Shown in pieces: positions 13,401 to 21,989 of a stretch of DNA of 26,616 nucleotides (the stretch's first letter is position 1; each line of letters starts with the position of its first letter). The translations under genes and the position numbers were made by a program. The stretch lies in assembly GCF_000003605.2 (NCBI RefSeq), contig NW_003156236.1, positions 164,067 to 190,682 of the forward strand. Direction: 5' to 3'. The stretch is from Saccoglossus kowalevskii (taxonomy: Eukaryota; Hemichordata; Enteropneusta; Harrimaniidae). Under the pieces are notes generated by a model. That model saw nothing but the letters and a program-made list of their open reading frames with translations. It had not been told where the DNA came from and ran no database searches.

Positions 13401-14358
13401 AGTAGATGAATAATATTTGGAAATTCTCTGTGCACACTGGAATTTTTAAGTGTCAGTAATAGTAATATTTTAGAAAACAAGAAATGGCAAACCATCCCAT
13501 ATACATTAATATGCAATTTTTACTAACGATAATTCATCTTGATATTTTTAGTAAATTAAAAAAAAATCTCAATTTACTGCAACCACTAATGACAGAGAGA
13601 GAGAGCATAGTGCATGTGAAATACTTGGTTGATTTAAAATCACTAATTGGTATGTGAAAATTATTATTATTATATAGTTTATATACCTGAGCACTAAATG
13701 AATTATTCAATAAAAAAAAAATCAGCTGCTGTCTACTATCAGTCATTTATTACATTTCGCAATGAGGCAATGCTTAGATCGCAACACAAGAAAACGCATA
13801 ACATTGATTTTCATGCAGCAATTTTTTGGCTTGTTTTTGTGGATTTTGTCTAATATTGAATAACACATTCATAGTAGGTGTGATTCAGGGCAATTCGTTT
13901 GAGATGTTACTTGGTTTTACTTTTATAATCAGTTTTCAATTTCATTCACCAGTTGCCCAATACCACTTAGTAAGCAATGAATATATGTCAGTAATCACAT
14001 ATTGGGATCATGACTGTGAAAAAGTGTGCAAAAAGTGCAAAAAGTGTGAAAAAGTGTGAAAAAGTATTATGACACCAGAAGACCAACGATTGTTCCACTA
14101 ATAATATGATGTGCAGAGTAGCGCATTAACAGCTCCATTTTTTTTTCTTTCTTTTTTTCTCTCATTTTTTTTATTATTATTATTTTACTTATTTATTTCT
14201 GGAGATTTTGTTTTTTGTTTGTATGTGTATATATGTATGTGTGTGCACGTATATATACATATATATATATATAGCCTGCATAGAAATGTATATTGGTTAG
14301 GATTGGGCCACAGACTAGATTAGTTCGGATGAACTACCTCTGTGGTCTACACCAAGAA

Positions 14359-14427
<69 letters not shown>

Positions 14428-15756
14428 AGATTACTAGAATTGTTATTATTATTGGTGAAATAAATCATATAATATAGTTGTTTGAAATTTTTTTGAAACC
14501 AGGAAATGAAATAACAGACATTTACTCCACATTCAATTAATCTTCAAATATTCCCAAAAAACAAAATAATTTTCATTACCATCTTAGTAGTAGTAATTCA
14601 CACTTACAAGTTTTTACTGTATTCAGTGCATGGCATTTGCATGCCCTTTTTTTTGTCTGATGTTTGGTGTCAAATTTTGATTTTGGAGATGTTGGAAAAC
14701 AGAAACAATAGACTGTTCAGGAAGGGGGTGTGGCTACAAATTTACTCAAAGATATTTTATTATTTCATTTTCATTTTTTTTTTACAAATGTTCATTTCTA
14801 GCCAACAGAAAGCCAAAACATAATTGTGTAGGCATTTCACAGGCATTTTTTTCATGCATTTGTATGCAAAAACAACTGATATTCAAGGTGGCTTTGAGAT
14901 GAAATCCCCCACATTTATCAGTACCGAATTTGCATAGGGAGAACGCAGCATTCATAAAATAAAGTAATAAACCACCATGACAGTTGGATATTGCACAATT
15001 CACTCCATATATACTCAAAGGCCGTGCATTAATGTGCTGATTTGTGCAATACCCCATGTACATATACTGTAAAATGACTAATATTCACTGGGTTTAAATT
15101 TCACTGATTTACCATTTCAGGCATATTCAGTGGGTTTTAAATTCACAGTTTCGTCATTTAGATAATGTGTTCTATGCTAAATTTTACATATTCACTGTGT
15201 TTTAATTTAGCGCATTTTTTCAGTCAGCGAAATAAGCTAAATTAAAACCCAGTGAATAATTACCCCCTTTACAGTACTGCGAAAGTGGTTTATTTGTAAA
15301 TTTAACTACGGCTTCTACATAATTAACAACACACTTTTACCCAAATAGCATTCATAACAGCATATTCACACAATTAAAAACTAGTATAATGTAATATTAT
15401 TCATTACTCCAATTCATTTTTTCTTCTTCTGGATTTATAAATATGCGACAAAAACGTTAAAACAAATTATCAACATTACATTATTAGGTTATTCGTGTTT
15501 TTCATATTTTCATTCAGTATAATTTGCACTCTCGTCACTCTATTATATATGTATTATGTAACAGTTTCAGTTACTAGGTGTTTCCATATGCACAAGTCAT
15601 GTCAGCTGCTGTTTACATCACACAACATAGAAAAAAATCCCAGCTCGTGCCACGTTTTGGTTCAATTATTAAAAACAGGTATATGCCTTTGTCATGGAGT
15701 ATCGTTTTATAAAACTCACCTTTCAATTCCGTCAATAATGGATCTCGAAGTGCCAT
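1449..15756 (-). CDS. RUN - PDZ-like - PTB domain adaptor protein, 17 exons, 476 aa
   Basis: Probable cytoplasmic scaffold. I assembled 17 exons by hand: 15756-15720, 13376-13287, 12970-12863, 10287-10206, 9193-9142, 8947-8840, 8465-8417, 8164-8106, 7905-7756, 7131-7060, 6748-6692, 5418-5237, 4791-4746, 4016-3948, 3299-3157, 1808-1742 and 1508-1449. Every junction is GT/AG, all phases agree, and they sum to 1,431 bp with a single final TGA. The start chosen is MALRDPLL (AAAATGG context); an in-frame ATG lies 24 codons upstream. Residues about 45-195 resemble a RUN domain (CETLEKIYRKGLK, DYWCWIEAL, GKGRCFLRLSLMKK). Residues about 212-290 resemble a PDZ fold (LGI, KPGSV, LEPGDIIDELFG). Residues 350-476 form a full PTB domain. 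By family knowledge, RUN domains often bind small GTPases, and PTB domains bind NPxY peptides or lipids. The adaptor role is inferred. I do not recognise a named orthologue. Confidence 0.85.
1889..1995 (+). other. Exon-like segment on the plus strand, unassigned
   Basis: The segment is bounded by a good acceptor (TTTCTTTACAG) and a good donor (GTAAGA), and it has one open frame of 35 codons beginning WYKDAYDLTYNMYY. No partner exon on the plus strand can be supported. It lies inside the last-but-one intron of the minus-strand adaptor gene. The opposite strand also offers an acceptor and GTAAGTGAGG around a 55-nt segment that would carry stops. It may be a relic, a poison exon or chance. Confidence 0.25.
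2110..3167 (-). repeat. 42-bp tandem repeat made of duplicated 5' splice sites (about 25 units)
   Basis: Read on the minus strand, each unit is TATATTGCTGG, identical to the last 11 nt of the exon at 3299-3157, followed by GTAAGTGATG and 21 more intron bases. The rightmost unit is the real exon boundary. To its left I count 24 more: 18 keep GGGTAAGTG intact, 4 have GTGTGT, 1 reads GAGTAAGT, and the leftmost is degenerate. Two units are 48 bp long through 6-bp insertions; the rest are 42 bp. Units near the exon are more uniform than the distal ones. All three plus-strand frames are open simply because the unit lacks plus-strand stops. Confidence 0.9.
4080..4640. repeat. Intronic interspersed-repeat block
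   Basis: The motif GATGTAT(A/G)TGTGAAGTTT occurs twice here (about 4125 and 4203), and a related copy lies near 11990. The phrase TCCAGGCATGT also occurs twice. Similar phrases (AATTTGAACAAATTC and variants) recur near 10045 and 11550. This points to decayed copies of one dispersed family in the introns of the adaptor gene. I see no coding function. Confidence 0.4.
5237..5418 (-). other. Exon 12 of the adaptor gene: charged linker between PDZ and PTB
   Basis: This 182-bp exon encodes residues 289-348 and ends in phase 2. After the segment CHLLNGKIFSPIHERL it is rich in K, E and P (KEPKEREPIKKK) and looks like a flexible tether. It is not part of a recognisable fold. The serine codon split across the junction is completed by the first base of the 46-bp exon at 4791. 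Confidence 0.75.
5630..6637. mobile_element. About 1.0-kb foldback element with long imperfect inverted repeats
   Basis: The left arm (about 5630-5768) is matched by the reverse complement of the right arm (about 6490-6637). Shared blocks include ATCTGTAATTCAGACATT, ATCATCTGAAAGCT and ATATCGAT. Both outer ends are TTAA followed by a G/C-rich tip (GGCAGCAGCAGGG versus AGTAGCAACCAGGG), so a TTAA target duplication is possible. The interior of about 720 bp has no meaningful reading frame. It sits in intron 11 of the adaptor gene. Confidence 0.65.
6692..7905 (-). other. Exons 9-11 of the adaptor gene: PDZ-like domain
   Basis: Three phase-0 exons (50, 24 and 19 codons) encode residues 196-288. 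The carboxylate-binding loop position reads DLGI. It is followed by IMLADVKPGSVA (strand C and helix A), KLEPGDIIDELFG (strand D and turn), then a helix and the closing strand GWPIYISVVK in the 57-bp exon at 6748-6692. That order and spacing are typical of a PDZ fold, although the classical GLGF is not intact. All three exons are in frame with the flanking RUN and PTB exons. Confidence 0.65.
8253..8320. repeat. Dispersed repeat fragment, copy 1
   Basis: The core AAAACAAAATGGCCACCAAT is followed by CGGCTATTTTGA and preceded by AGAGATATGGCT. The same order occurs at 11727-11793 with a few substitutions. It is intronic and non-coding. Confidence 0.5.
9194..10205. other. Intron 4 of the adaptor gene, with simple repeats and a hairpin element
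   Basis: The intron contains a (GT)n tract followed by a G-run at about 9299-9327 and the hairpin element at 9922-10035. The remainder shows no exon that fits the gene. The short open frames here lack codon structure. Confidence 0.6.
9922..10035. mobile_element. Hairpin MITE-like element, copy 1
   Basis: The left arm TTATTATGAGTATACCTC then AAAGTATGCACTCAGACAGT pairs with the right arm. The reverse complement of the right arm reads ATTATTACGAGGGTACCTC, then AAAGTATGCACAAAGACAGT. The loop is short, about 25-30 nt. Confidence 0.6.
11727..11793. repeat. Dispersed repeat fragment, copy 2
   Basis: AGAGATATGGCT, then AAAACAAAATGGCTACCAGT followed by CGGCTGTTTT, parallels the copy at 8253-8320 with the same orientation and order. 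Confidence 0.5.
12710..12835. mobile_element. Hairpin MITE-like element, copy 2 (diverged)
   Basis: It shares AAAGTATGCACTgAGgCAGTAC with the element at 9922-10035, differing at the two lower-case positions, and again ends in CTTGTAATAA-type sequence. The arms pair imperfectly (CAAGACTGCAT against CAAAGACTGCATG). It lies close to exon 3. Confidence 0.45.
14296..14427 (+). repeat. (ATT)n microsatellite as tail of a SINE/LINE-like 3' end
   Basis: About 23 ATT units at 14359-14427 directly follow a short stem-loop (GGCCACAGACTAG ... CTCTGTGGTC). A stem-loop followed by a simple repeat is the usual 3' end of some non-LTR elements and their SINEs. The assignment is from pattern only. Confidence 0.45.
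15065..15276. mobile_element. 212-bp MITE with TACTGTA terminal inverted repeats (copy 2)
   Basis: The left end TACTGTAAAATG ... ATATTCACTGGGTTTA pairs with the reverse complement of the right end, TACTGTAAAGGGGGTAATTA and TTCACTGGGTTTTA. It has the same 212-bp length, TIR tip and terminal TA as the element at 1095-1306, but a different interior. It is non-coding and intronic. Confidence 0.75.
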
Positions 15757-16060
15757 TTTACCTCCGACTCGACCAAAGAAGTCCGACTGTTCCTGGTTTG
15801 ATCTTGAGGAAAATACATATGACAACACGTATCTACTAACTGTTGTTATCTACACTCGTGCTAACTGCATGTAGAATTATCAACTGATAGATATACGGGT
15901 CATACTGCACGGTAGCAATAACGATTATAATATTTACTACAGAACGGTAATCCCAGCTCGGAACCGGAACCGGAATGATCCGTTGGCTCAATTTTTGTCA
16001 GCGGGCCACCACAGGGGGCGCTCTTCGTAAAGACGTGATGTAAATCGGGAAAGATTTGGT
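15757..16060 (-). promoter_or_regulatory. Probable promoter/5' region of the adaptor gene
   Basis: The sequence just upstream of exon 1 is richer in CpG than its surroundings. It carries repeated ETS-type CCGGAA cores (15964-15975) and a block AGGGGGCGCTC at about 16012-16022 that resembles half of a CTCF-type site. No TATA box is evident. The transcription start cannot be placed. Confidence 0.35.
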
Positions 16061-17189
16061 TTGAATGTTTTACTTGTTACGTACATAATATAATAGTTTA
16101 GAATCTTCCAAAAAATCTGTATATACATCTTTATTATACATATCCAGTAATTAGATATATTATAAATCCTACACCAATGTATCTGATGCTACCAGGTTGT
16201 GTAAATCTTACTATTTCGTAAGTTGGTTTAGAATTATAATTCAACAACAACTCTTCATTAATAATCTTTTCAAAATTACAGAAAGATAATTAACGATGTG
16301 CAATCAATGACATTTGCAGATTAAAGAAACAACACATTAATTGATAGTTAGTTTTTATTTCTTCATTGAAAAATCTCTATACTATCCCAACTCTCTGTAA
16401 TACTCATTGATAACCTAGTGTATTGTCAAGATATGGGTGTATCTACATTAATTTATATATGTTTTGCATGTGTCATATTCGGGGTGGGGGCAAGACTGGT
16501 TCAGTATGAGAACGGGGACTCGATGTGCTCCGGGTTTTTGCATTGAATTTCCATTATGATAGGAAGATGGTCACACGGCCCAGTCACGCACACGTAGTCC
16601 CAAATATGGACTATGGTTTTTGTGACAACACTACTACGTGTCAGCACTCAAACAAACTCTGTATTATGACAGGCGGGAATTTATTGATAAAGGTATGCTT
16701 CAATCCCAAGATGTTAGTGTGTTCATGTCTGTGTTTGGTATATTGACGGCCAGTGAAAAAATATAAAATTTTCGAAAATATTATCATTCTTTCAAGGTGA
16801 ATGAATTTCATTTCTATGCAGGGAACAATAATAACGTAACTAGTATTTTATAAAGCACAGAATGTATAATATTGATCGCTGGTGGCGCTGTTGATTGCGT
16901 TGCAATACGTTGATGGTAACATGGAAGGAAGAATGATAACGGGAAGAAAATGACATGAATTAAAAAGCGCAGAACCGATGAGTCTTGCTTGCCAAACACG
17001 TTATAATTGTGTAAATGTATTGTGTAAATAGACGTGTGAAACAGTAAAACAAACATGAAAAAATAACAACACTCGTGATATCTTTAATTCTGTTATTCAG
17101 ATATAGTTCTGGTGAATGAAACTCGTGAAAAAAATACAACAGAGAGAATTCCGCCAGATTCATAAGTCCACAGACGACCAATGTTGATT
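16061..17189. other. Intergenic between the adaptor gene promoter and the TLR 3' end
   Basis: I see no gene here. The short open frames have no recognisable motifs. Part of the right half should be the 3' UTR of the TLR gene. Confidence 0.5.
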
Positions 17190-19752
17190 TCACACAATAT
17201 TGTGCTGTCTACATTTCAGTGCCGAGTCAAGTTTACTCCAGAATAACAGTTCTCCATGTTTGTTGTCACTCCATTCAATATGATTACCTTTTCGCATTAA
17301 ATATTTCAACAATCCTGGCATATCACCGGTTGGGACATTCTCTTTCATGATTAAAATGGCTAAATCTCGGTGTTCATCAAACATCTGCTGTCGTACCATC
17401 TCAAGTTCAAAGTAACACCACTCACTTTCAACAAACGATTTGGTTAAGATGAACGCCGTTTTACGACTTTTCTGCACAGCGTCAATAATATTATCTGCGA
17501 TTGTCTCCCCTACAATAAAATCGCGATAATCTAAACACAATTTATAATTATATGGTGGATTTTCCAGAGTTGGGTGTAGGACCTTTGAAACCCACTCTTC
17601 GTCTTTACTGGAATGCGAGAGGAAAACGTCATATTCGTATTCGTCATCGTCACCGTCAACCAAAGGCTGATAACCCAATAGCCTCGCTTTCACTAGATGA
17701 AGGGAATATCTGCAATTAGATAAAACCATAATGCAATCAATCAACTAAGCAACTTCTCTATTTACACATTTGTAAGATGCGCTTTGCATTCAATTCACCA
17801 AGGGTGTTCAATCGAGTTTTGGAGCAATTTACTGTTCTGTATAATCCCTGGTTTGTATCATCTGTACATCTATAAGGGTCGGCAAGGGGTATTTTCGTAT
17901 GCTGTAATCTATTGTTTTTTTCGTAATCATGTGAATTAAATAAATAAAAAAATGCAAATTCGTAGCTATGGGCAAGCTATTTTACTTAAGCGTATAAAGC
18001 ACTTTCCACAATAAATGTCGTAATTCTTACGCAATTTCCAATTTTGATTCGTATGCTGTAATCTATTGTTTTTTTCGTAATCATGTGAATTAAATAAATA
18101 AAAAAAATGCAAATTCGTAGCTATGGGCAAGCTATTTTACTCAAGCGTATAAAGCACTTTCCATAATAAATGTCGTAATTCTTACGCAATTTCCAATTTT
18201 GCTTCTTAAATACAAATTATCAAATATATTATAAAAATATAAAATGAAATTTGCTTCATCTGTAAAGTGTAAAAATCCTATTTTTTACTGTTAATTGAAC
18301 ATTTCATTTTATTTCCTGTATACACGTAAAATGTCTTTTTATATTCCCTGTAACCTGTACAACCCCCCTGCCCCTCTTCATCTGCTGCATGTAAAGCCAA
18401 CTTAAATCATCTCTACACCTTTATAAAACATGTAAAAACAAAGCAAACACCGTAACACTAAACAAATTATGATATTTCACGTTGACCCAATTTATACCGC
18501 TCCAGGTGGATGCAAACTTACGGGAAATACTATTAGTAATGGAAGAATCGCTAGGACATGTATCAATAGGGTAATACCATATAAACACAATTCAAACCAT
18601 ACCCCAAACATTTTTTTTATTAGTAAATATATTAGTTTTACTCAATAAGGGCTGAACCAACAATAATCTAAACGGGAGGGATTTGACATCACGCCAACAC
18701 CAATCGTCCACAATTGTACACGTGCATGATATTGAGAGAAAGAGAGTCTACCTGATTCTCCACCTGTTCTTTCCCATTGCAATTAAAACGCTGATAAGAA
18801 GCAACCCAGATACAGATAGAACGATGATCTTGATATATGGGAATCCACACTCCAGCGTATCTGGGTTAAAATCAACGATTCTGTACCCAGACAAGCACAT
18901 AGTATCATTAACAGACACCAGTACATTCACAGTTGAAACCCAATTACGGAACCAGATTAAATCGCAGTTACACTCAATTGGGTTGTTATAGAGATGGAGA
19001 CTCGTCAAATTCGTGTCTTTCTGAAAGCCAATTTCGGAAGAAATCGTTGATAGTCTGTTATGAGCAAAATTTAACTCTGTCACTTGTGTCGATCCACCAA
19101 GCAAATTACCGGGGAGAGTCTTGATTTCGTTTGTCTGAAACATCGCTCGTTTTAATTTTGGTAGATCTCGCATTATGTCATCCGGCAACTCCGTTAGCTT
19201 ATTCTGGTGCAGAAGAATTGTCTCAAGCTGGACGTTATTGGCAAACGTCCCACCAGGAAGTGATTTTATTATATTGGACTCTAACTGTATTTTAACCAGC
19301 TTGCTTAATGGAAGAAACCACTCACGTCTCACTTGATTAATTCCCCTTTGCACACTGAGATCTAATAACTGCAAGGAACTTAAACCTTGGAAGGCATCCA
19401 ATTCTACAAGATTCCAGACGAGATTATTGCCGTGCAGATACAACTTCAGCAATCTGCCGAGTTTGGAAAACGTTCCGTTCTTAATACCAGATATTCCGGC
19501 TGACTGCAGATATAATAATACAGTCTCCGACGGCACTCGTGAAACTAGTTCCTTTAAGTCACTGACTGACTTGAGATTGTAGACGAGCTTCAAGTTACCC
19601 CACGATTCGTAAGAAAACGCACAAAACTCGCAGCTGAAACCTTCAGGACACGTGATATTTGTAGCTGACACGCAGCGTGTTTCTCCCCGCGATGATAGTA
19701 AAATTGTGAAGAAAACGTTCAATATCGGCGTCCAGAAAAACTTCCAGGTCAT
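17190..19752 (-). CDS. Toll-like receptor, short ectodomain, 506 aa, two exons
   Basis: Innate immune receptor of the Toll family. Exon 1 (19752-18752) encodes a signal peptide (about 1-22), an N-terminal cysteine region, about seven leucine-rich repeats (about 75-258), an LRR C-terminal cap with CNC at 261-263 plus C286 and C302, and a transmembrane helix (about 307-326). It ends in phase 2 at GTAGAC. Exon 2 (17708-17190) encodes the cytoplasmic TIR domain (about 358-500). TIR box 1 is YDVFLSHS, box 2 is LCLDYRDFIVGE and box 3 contains FW. The joined arginine codon is AG|A. The ectodomain is far shorter than the 20 or more repeats of most TLRs. The LRRCT immediately before the membrane is the single-cysteine-cluster layout. 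The BB-loop proline is replaced by valine at residue 400. Confidence 0.9.
17709..18751 (-). other. TLR intron between transmembrane and TIR exons
   Basis: The 1,043-bp intron runs from GTAGAC to TTGCAG. It contains the 154-bp tandem duplication at 17894-18205. I see nothing else coding in it. Confidence 0.8.
17894..18205. repeat. 154-bp direct tandem duplication
   Basis: Two head-to-tail copies begin at TTCGTATGCTGTAATCTATT (17894 and 18048) and end near CAATTTCCAATTTTG. They are nearly identical, with about four differences including one extra A. The high identity suggests a recent event. Confidence 0.9.
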
Positions 19753-20358
19753 GTCGACGTGATCACAAAAGTTCCTTGTATGAATGCCCTATTTAATGAG
19801 TGTAGATGTTCAGGGATGGACCATTTAGAAGAACGTCCAGGTTTATTTACTTCCTCGTTTTATGTACAATTCTCGCGAGAAGATTATATGCATATCAAGT
19901 GATTTATTCACGCACGTTATCATACTGGTTTAATCTCGGCCGTATTTTTTTTCAACAACTTATGCAGAAATAACGACCCATCCCTTACACAACACATTCA
20001 TACTATCACCATAGAAACCTTGATAAGAATCAATACTGCAATAGCTTTGTTCAAGTTACATGTACATTCCTGCATGTGGGTTGGATCTTTGGCTGCATAT
20101 TTCGGTTGGGGTAAAAGCATGGAGGTAGAAGCTACTTGGTAAATATCGTAAGCCTGTAACAGAATAGCGCCAACGCGTTTCCTACGTAACACTGAATCTT
20201 TGACGACCACCTGTTGATACCTTTTATAAGTTGACTCAGTGAAAACTGGGTTTTGATCAACGCAAATTGGCATATACATAAAACAACTCAGAATTAAAAA
20301 TTCCAATATTGAATCTCTAATTTAAAAATTTGTTAAAAGTATGCGAAAAAAGAATACA
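19753..20358. other. Intergenic, TLR upstream region
   Basis: This should hold the TLR promoter and 5' UTR. A 102-codon minus-strand open frame (20306-19998) has no motif that I recognise, and I do not call it a gene. Confidence 0.4.
20345..20350 (-). terminator. Pol III terminator of tRNA-Tyr
   Basis: There are six consecutive T on the minus strand, 8 nt after the tRNA discriminator base. Confidence 0.85.
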
Positions 20359-20446
20359 TCCTTCGAGCCGGATTCGAACCAGCGACCTAAGGATAACAGC
20401 AAATGACCACTACAGTCCTCCGCTCTACCAACTGAGCTATCGAAGG
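20359..20446 (-). tRNA. tRNA-Tyr (GTA) with 15-nt intron
   Basis: On the minus strand the acceptor stem CCTTCGA pairs with TCGAAGG and is followed by discriminator A. The A box is TAGCTCAGTTGG and the B box is GGTTCGAATCC. The anticodon GTA is at 20413-20411. The intron at 20409-20395 sits one base 3' of the anticodon, the canonical position. The mature length is 73 nt. A T6 run at 20350-20345 provides the Pol III terminator. Confidence 0.96.
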
Positions 20447-21200
20447 GTTGCTGACATTGGCCAACAACAAAAGATTAGATTGTCAACTTTTTCGATAACA
20501 TACAATGAAACACAATGTTTAGTTAATGCCTTGTTTCTGCGTGGCTAAAACAACCATGGGGACGGACGACAAAAGTAAGTGCGAGAAGCTACAGTAAAAT
20601 ATCATTCAAATAAATTTGACTAAAATGAATAGCTTTATTATCAACAACCTCGATTGTAATGATTGTAATCATTTGGTTTCAAAACATCGCCTGCAAGATT
20701 CTATCAATAAAGGAATTGTCTAAACAACATAAATATGGATATGGACGATGGATGTACGAAGGCCTTTGCATTTGAATAAACTACTAATATGAATACTAGT
20801 ATATCGTATGAATATTGAATGAGGTTATCGATAACGAACTATATTGTTCTATTAATAGCCAGACTAAAATGACGTAATTACTACAGCGATTGTTTTTTTT
20901 TTTAATTTATTTTTGTTGTTGTTGTTGTCACATTTCAGTAAATATTATAAACCTAATTAAATTACTAAATTGAATATTAAATTATTAAATTAAATATATA
21001 TGCCATGCCTTGTGAATTTATCTGTTTTAAAATTATATAAACCCCTGCAATTTGAATACTTAATTTGATCAGTCTAACTAACTTGAATCATATCTTTTAT
21101 ATAAAGTTTTTTATTTCTATTAAATATTTCTCGGAATGTACATTTCTCTGTCGATTTGAGATCATCTCGCATGTTGCGTGACTTCGTATTTAGATCGTGT

Positions 21201-21249
21201 ATCAGACCATGGAAGGTACTAACGTTAGTACCTTCCATGATCAGACCAT
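21201..21249. repeat. Perfect 32-bp palindrome flanked by 10-bp direct repeats
   Basis: CATGGAAGGTACTAAC at 21208-21223 is followed at once by its exact reverse complement at 21224-21239, with no loop. The 10-mer ATCAGACCAT occurs at 21201-21210 and again at 21240-21249, overlapping or abutting the palindrome ends. Confidence 0.95.
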
Positions 21250-21699
21250 TTACATACTCTTATATTTATAAATCATTGATGATATGCAAGAGAATTTTCA
21301 CATTGCACCTAGAAATCTTTCAAAATTCATTTCCCATTTTACGTGGTCCAGCAACTTAGAACTTGTAATTCACAAAAATGTTGTATTTTTCATTTATGAA
21401 CTTACTCATTTTCCAAACAACCAATAATTAACAACCAGAACAAGCCTATAAAGGTAAGGATTCCGATAAAATTTTTCACACTATTTGCTGCCATTGAAAT
21501 ACAATTATTTCACTGCAATTTGCCATGTCACCACATTGAGAACTGAGATCAAAATAGGGAATAGAGTATATAATTTAATATGGCCACAGCTCACGCTTTA
21601 GCTAAAACGTTTCTAAATTACTCTTTGTGATTTTATGTTTCATAGAAAATGCTTAGATCACCTGTACCAGTTTTTGAAATATGAACCTAAGCCCACCTA

Positions 21700-21873
21700 T
21701 ACGCCTTTTCTTTAACGTAACGCCTTTTACTACAACGTAACGCGTTTACTATAACGCAACGCCTTTTCTATAACGTAGCGCCTTTTACTATAGCGTAACG
21801 CATGTAATACAACGTGACGCCTTTTCTGTAACGTAACGCCTTTTCTATAACGTAACGTCTCTTCTATAACGTA
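21700..21873. repeat. Short-period satellite, about 17-20 bp
   Basis: Nine or so degenerate units of the form TAACGTAACGCCTTTTCTA occur, with unit length varying between about 17 and 20 bp. It is not telomeric (TTAGGG) and has no open frame of note. Confidence 0.85.
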
Positions 21874-21989
21874 AATGAGTTACACGAATGTTGTACAAAG
21901 CGTCTAAATCGTTTTGATTTGTAGTGGTTCATCAATGAAAATAATGTTTTTGGGAGATTTCACACTTTTGTGGATTTCAAACGACACGT

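Larger units (their letters stand above)
13377..15719. other. Intron 1 of the adaptor gene
   Basis: The intron contains short AAAAGTGTGA repeats (14017-14065), a (TA)n tract near 14260-14272, the ATT-tailed element at 14296-14427 and a MITE at 15065-15276. No additional exon is supported. The splice phase from exon 1 to exon 2 already matches. Confidence 0.6.
8106..15756 (-). other. Exons 1-8 of the adaptor gene: N-terminus and RUN domain
   Basis: Exons 1-8 encode residues 1-195. Exon 1 contributes only 12 codons plus one base. Exon 2 (13376-13287) supplies a conserved-looking N-terminal stretch, ERVPAISGDFIASAYNRGH. Exons 3-8 carry the RUN domain: an amphipathic helix ending in KGLK, the DYWCWIEALPHY block, the arginine/leucine-rich VRTHQGKGRCFLRLSLMKK block and the closing hydrophobic helix SLMSMLFLVTDIDF. 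Splice phases along the series are 1,1,1,2,0,0,1,0. The RUN assignment rests on my recognition of the block order and helix pattern, not on a search. Confidence 0.7.
20447..21980. other. Intergenic, AT-rich
   Basis: There is no supported gene. The region contains a TTG-repeat microsatellite near 20911-20929, the palindrome at 21208-21239 and the CGTAACGC satellite at 21700-21873. Confidence 0.6.

Noticed and set aside
15995-16025. CTCF binding site near the adaptor promoter
   Set aside because: The right half (AGGGGGCGC) fits, but the left half is offset by two bases. Not called as a separate site.
19998-20306. 102-codon minus-strand open frame upstream of the TLR
   Set aside because: It has no domain, signal or splice support, and the length is expected by chance in AT-moderate DNA.
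20330-20548. 72-codon plus-strand open frame (SSRIRTSDLRITANDHYS)
   Set aside because: It is the complement of the tRNA-Tyr gene, a well-known source of false proteins.
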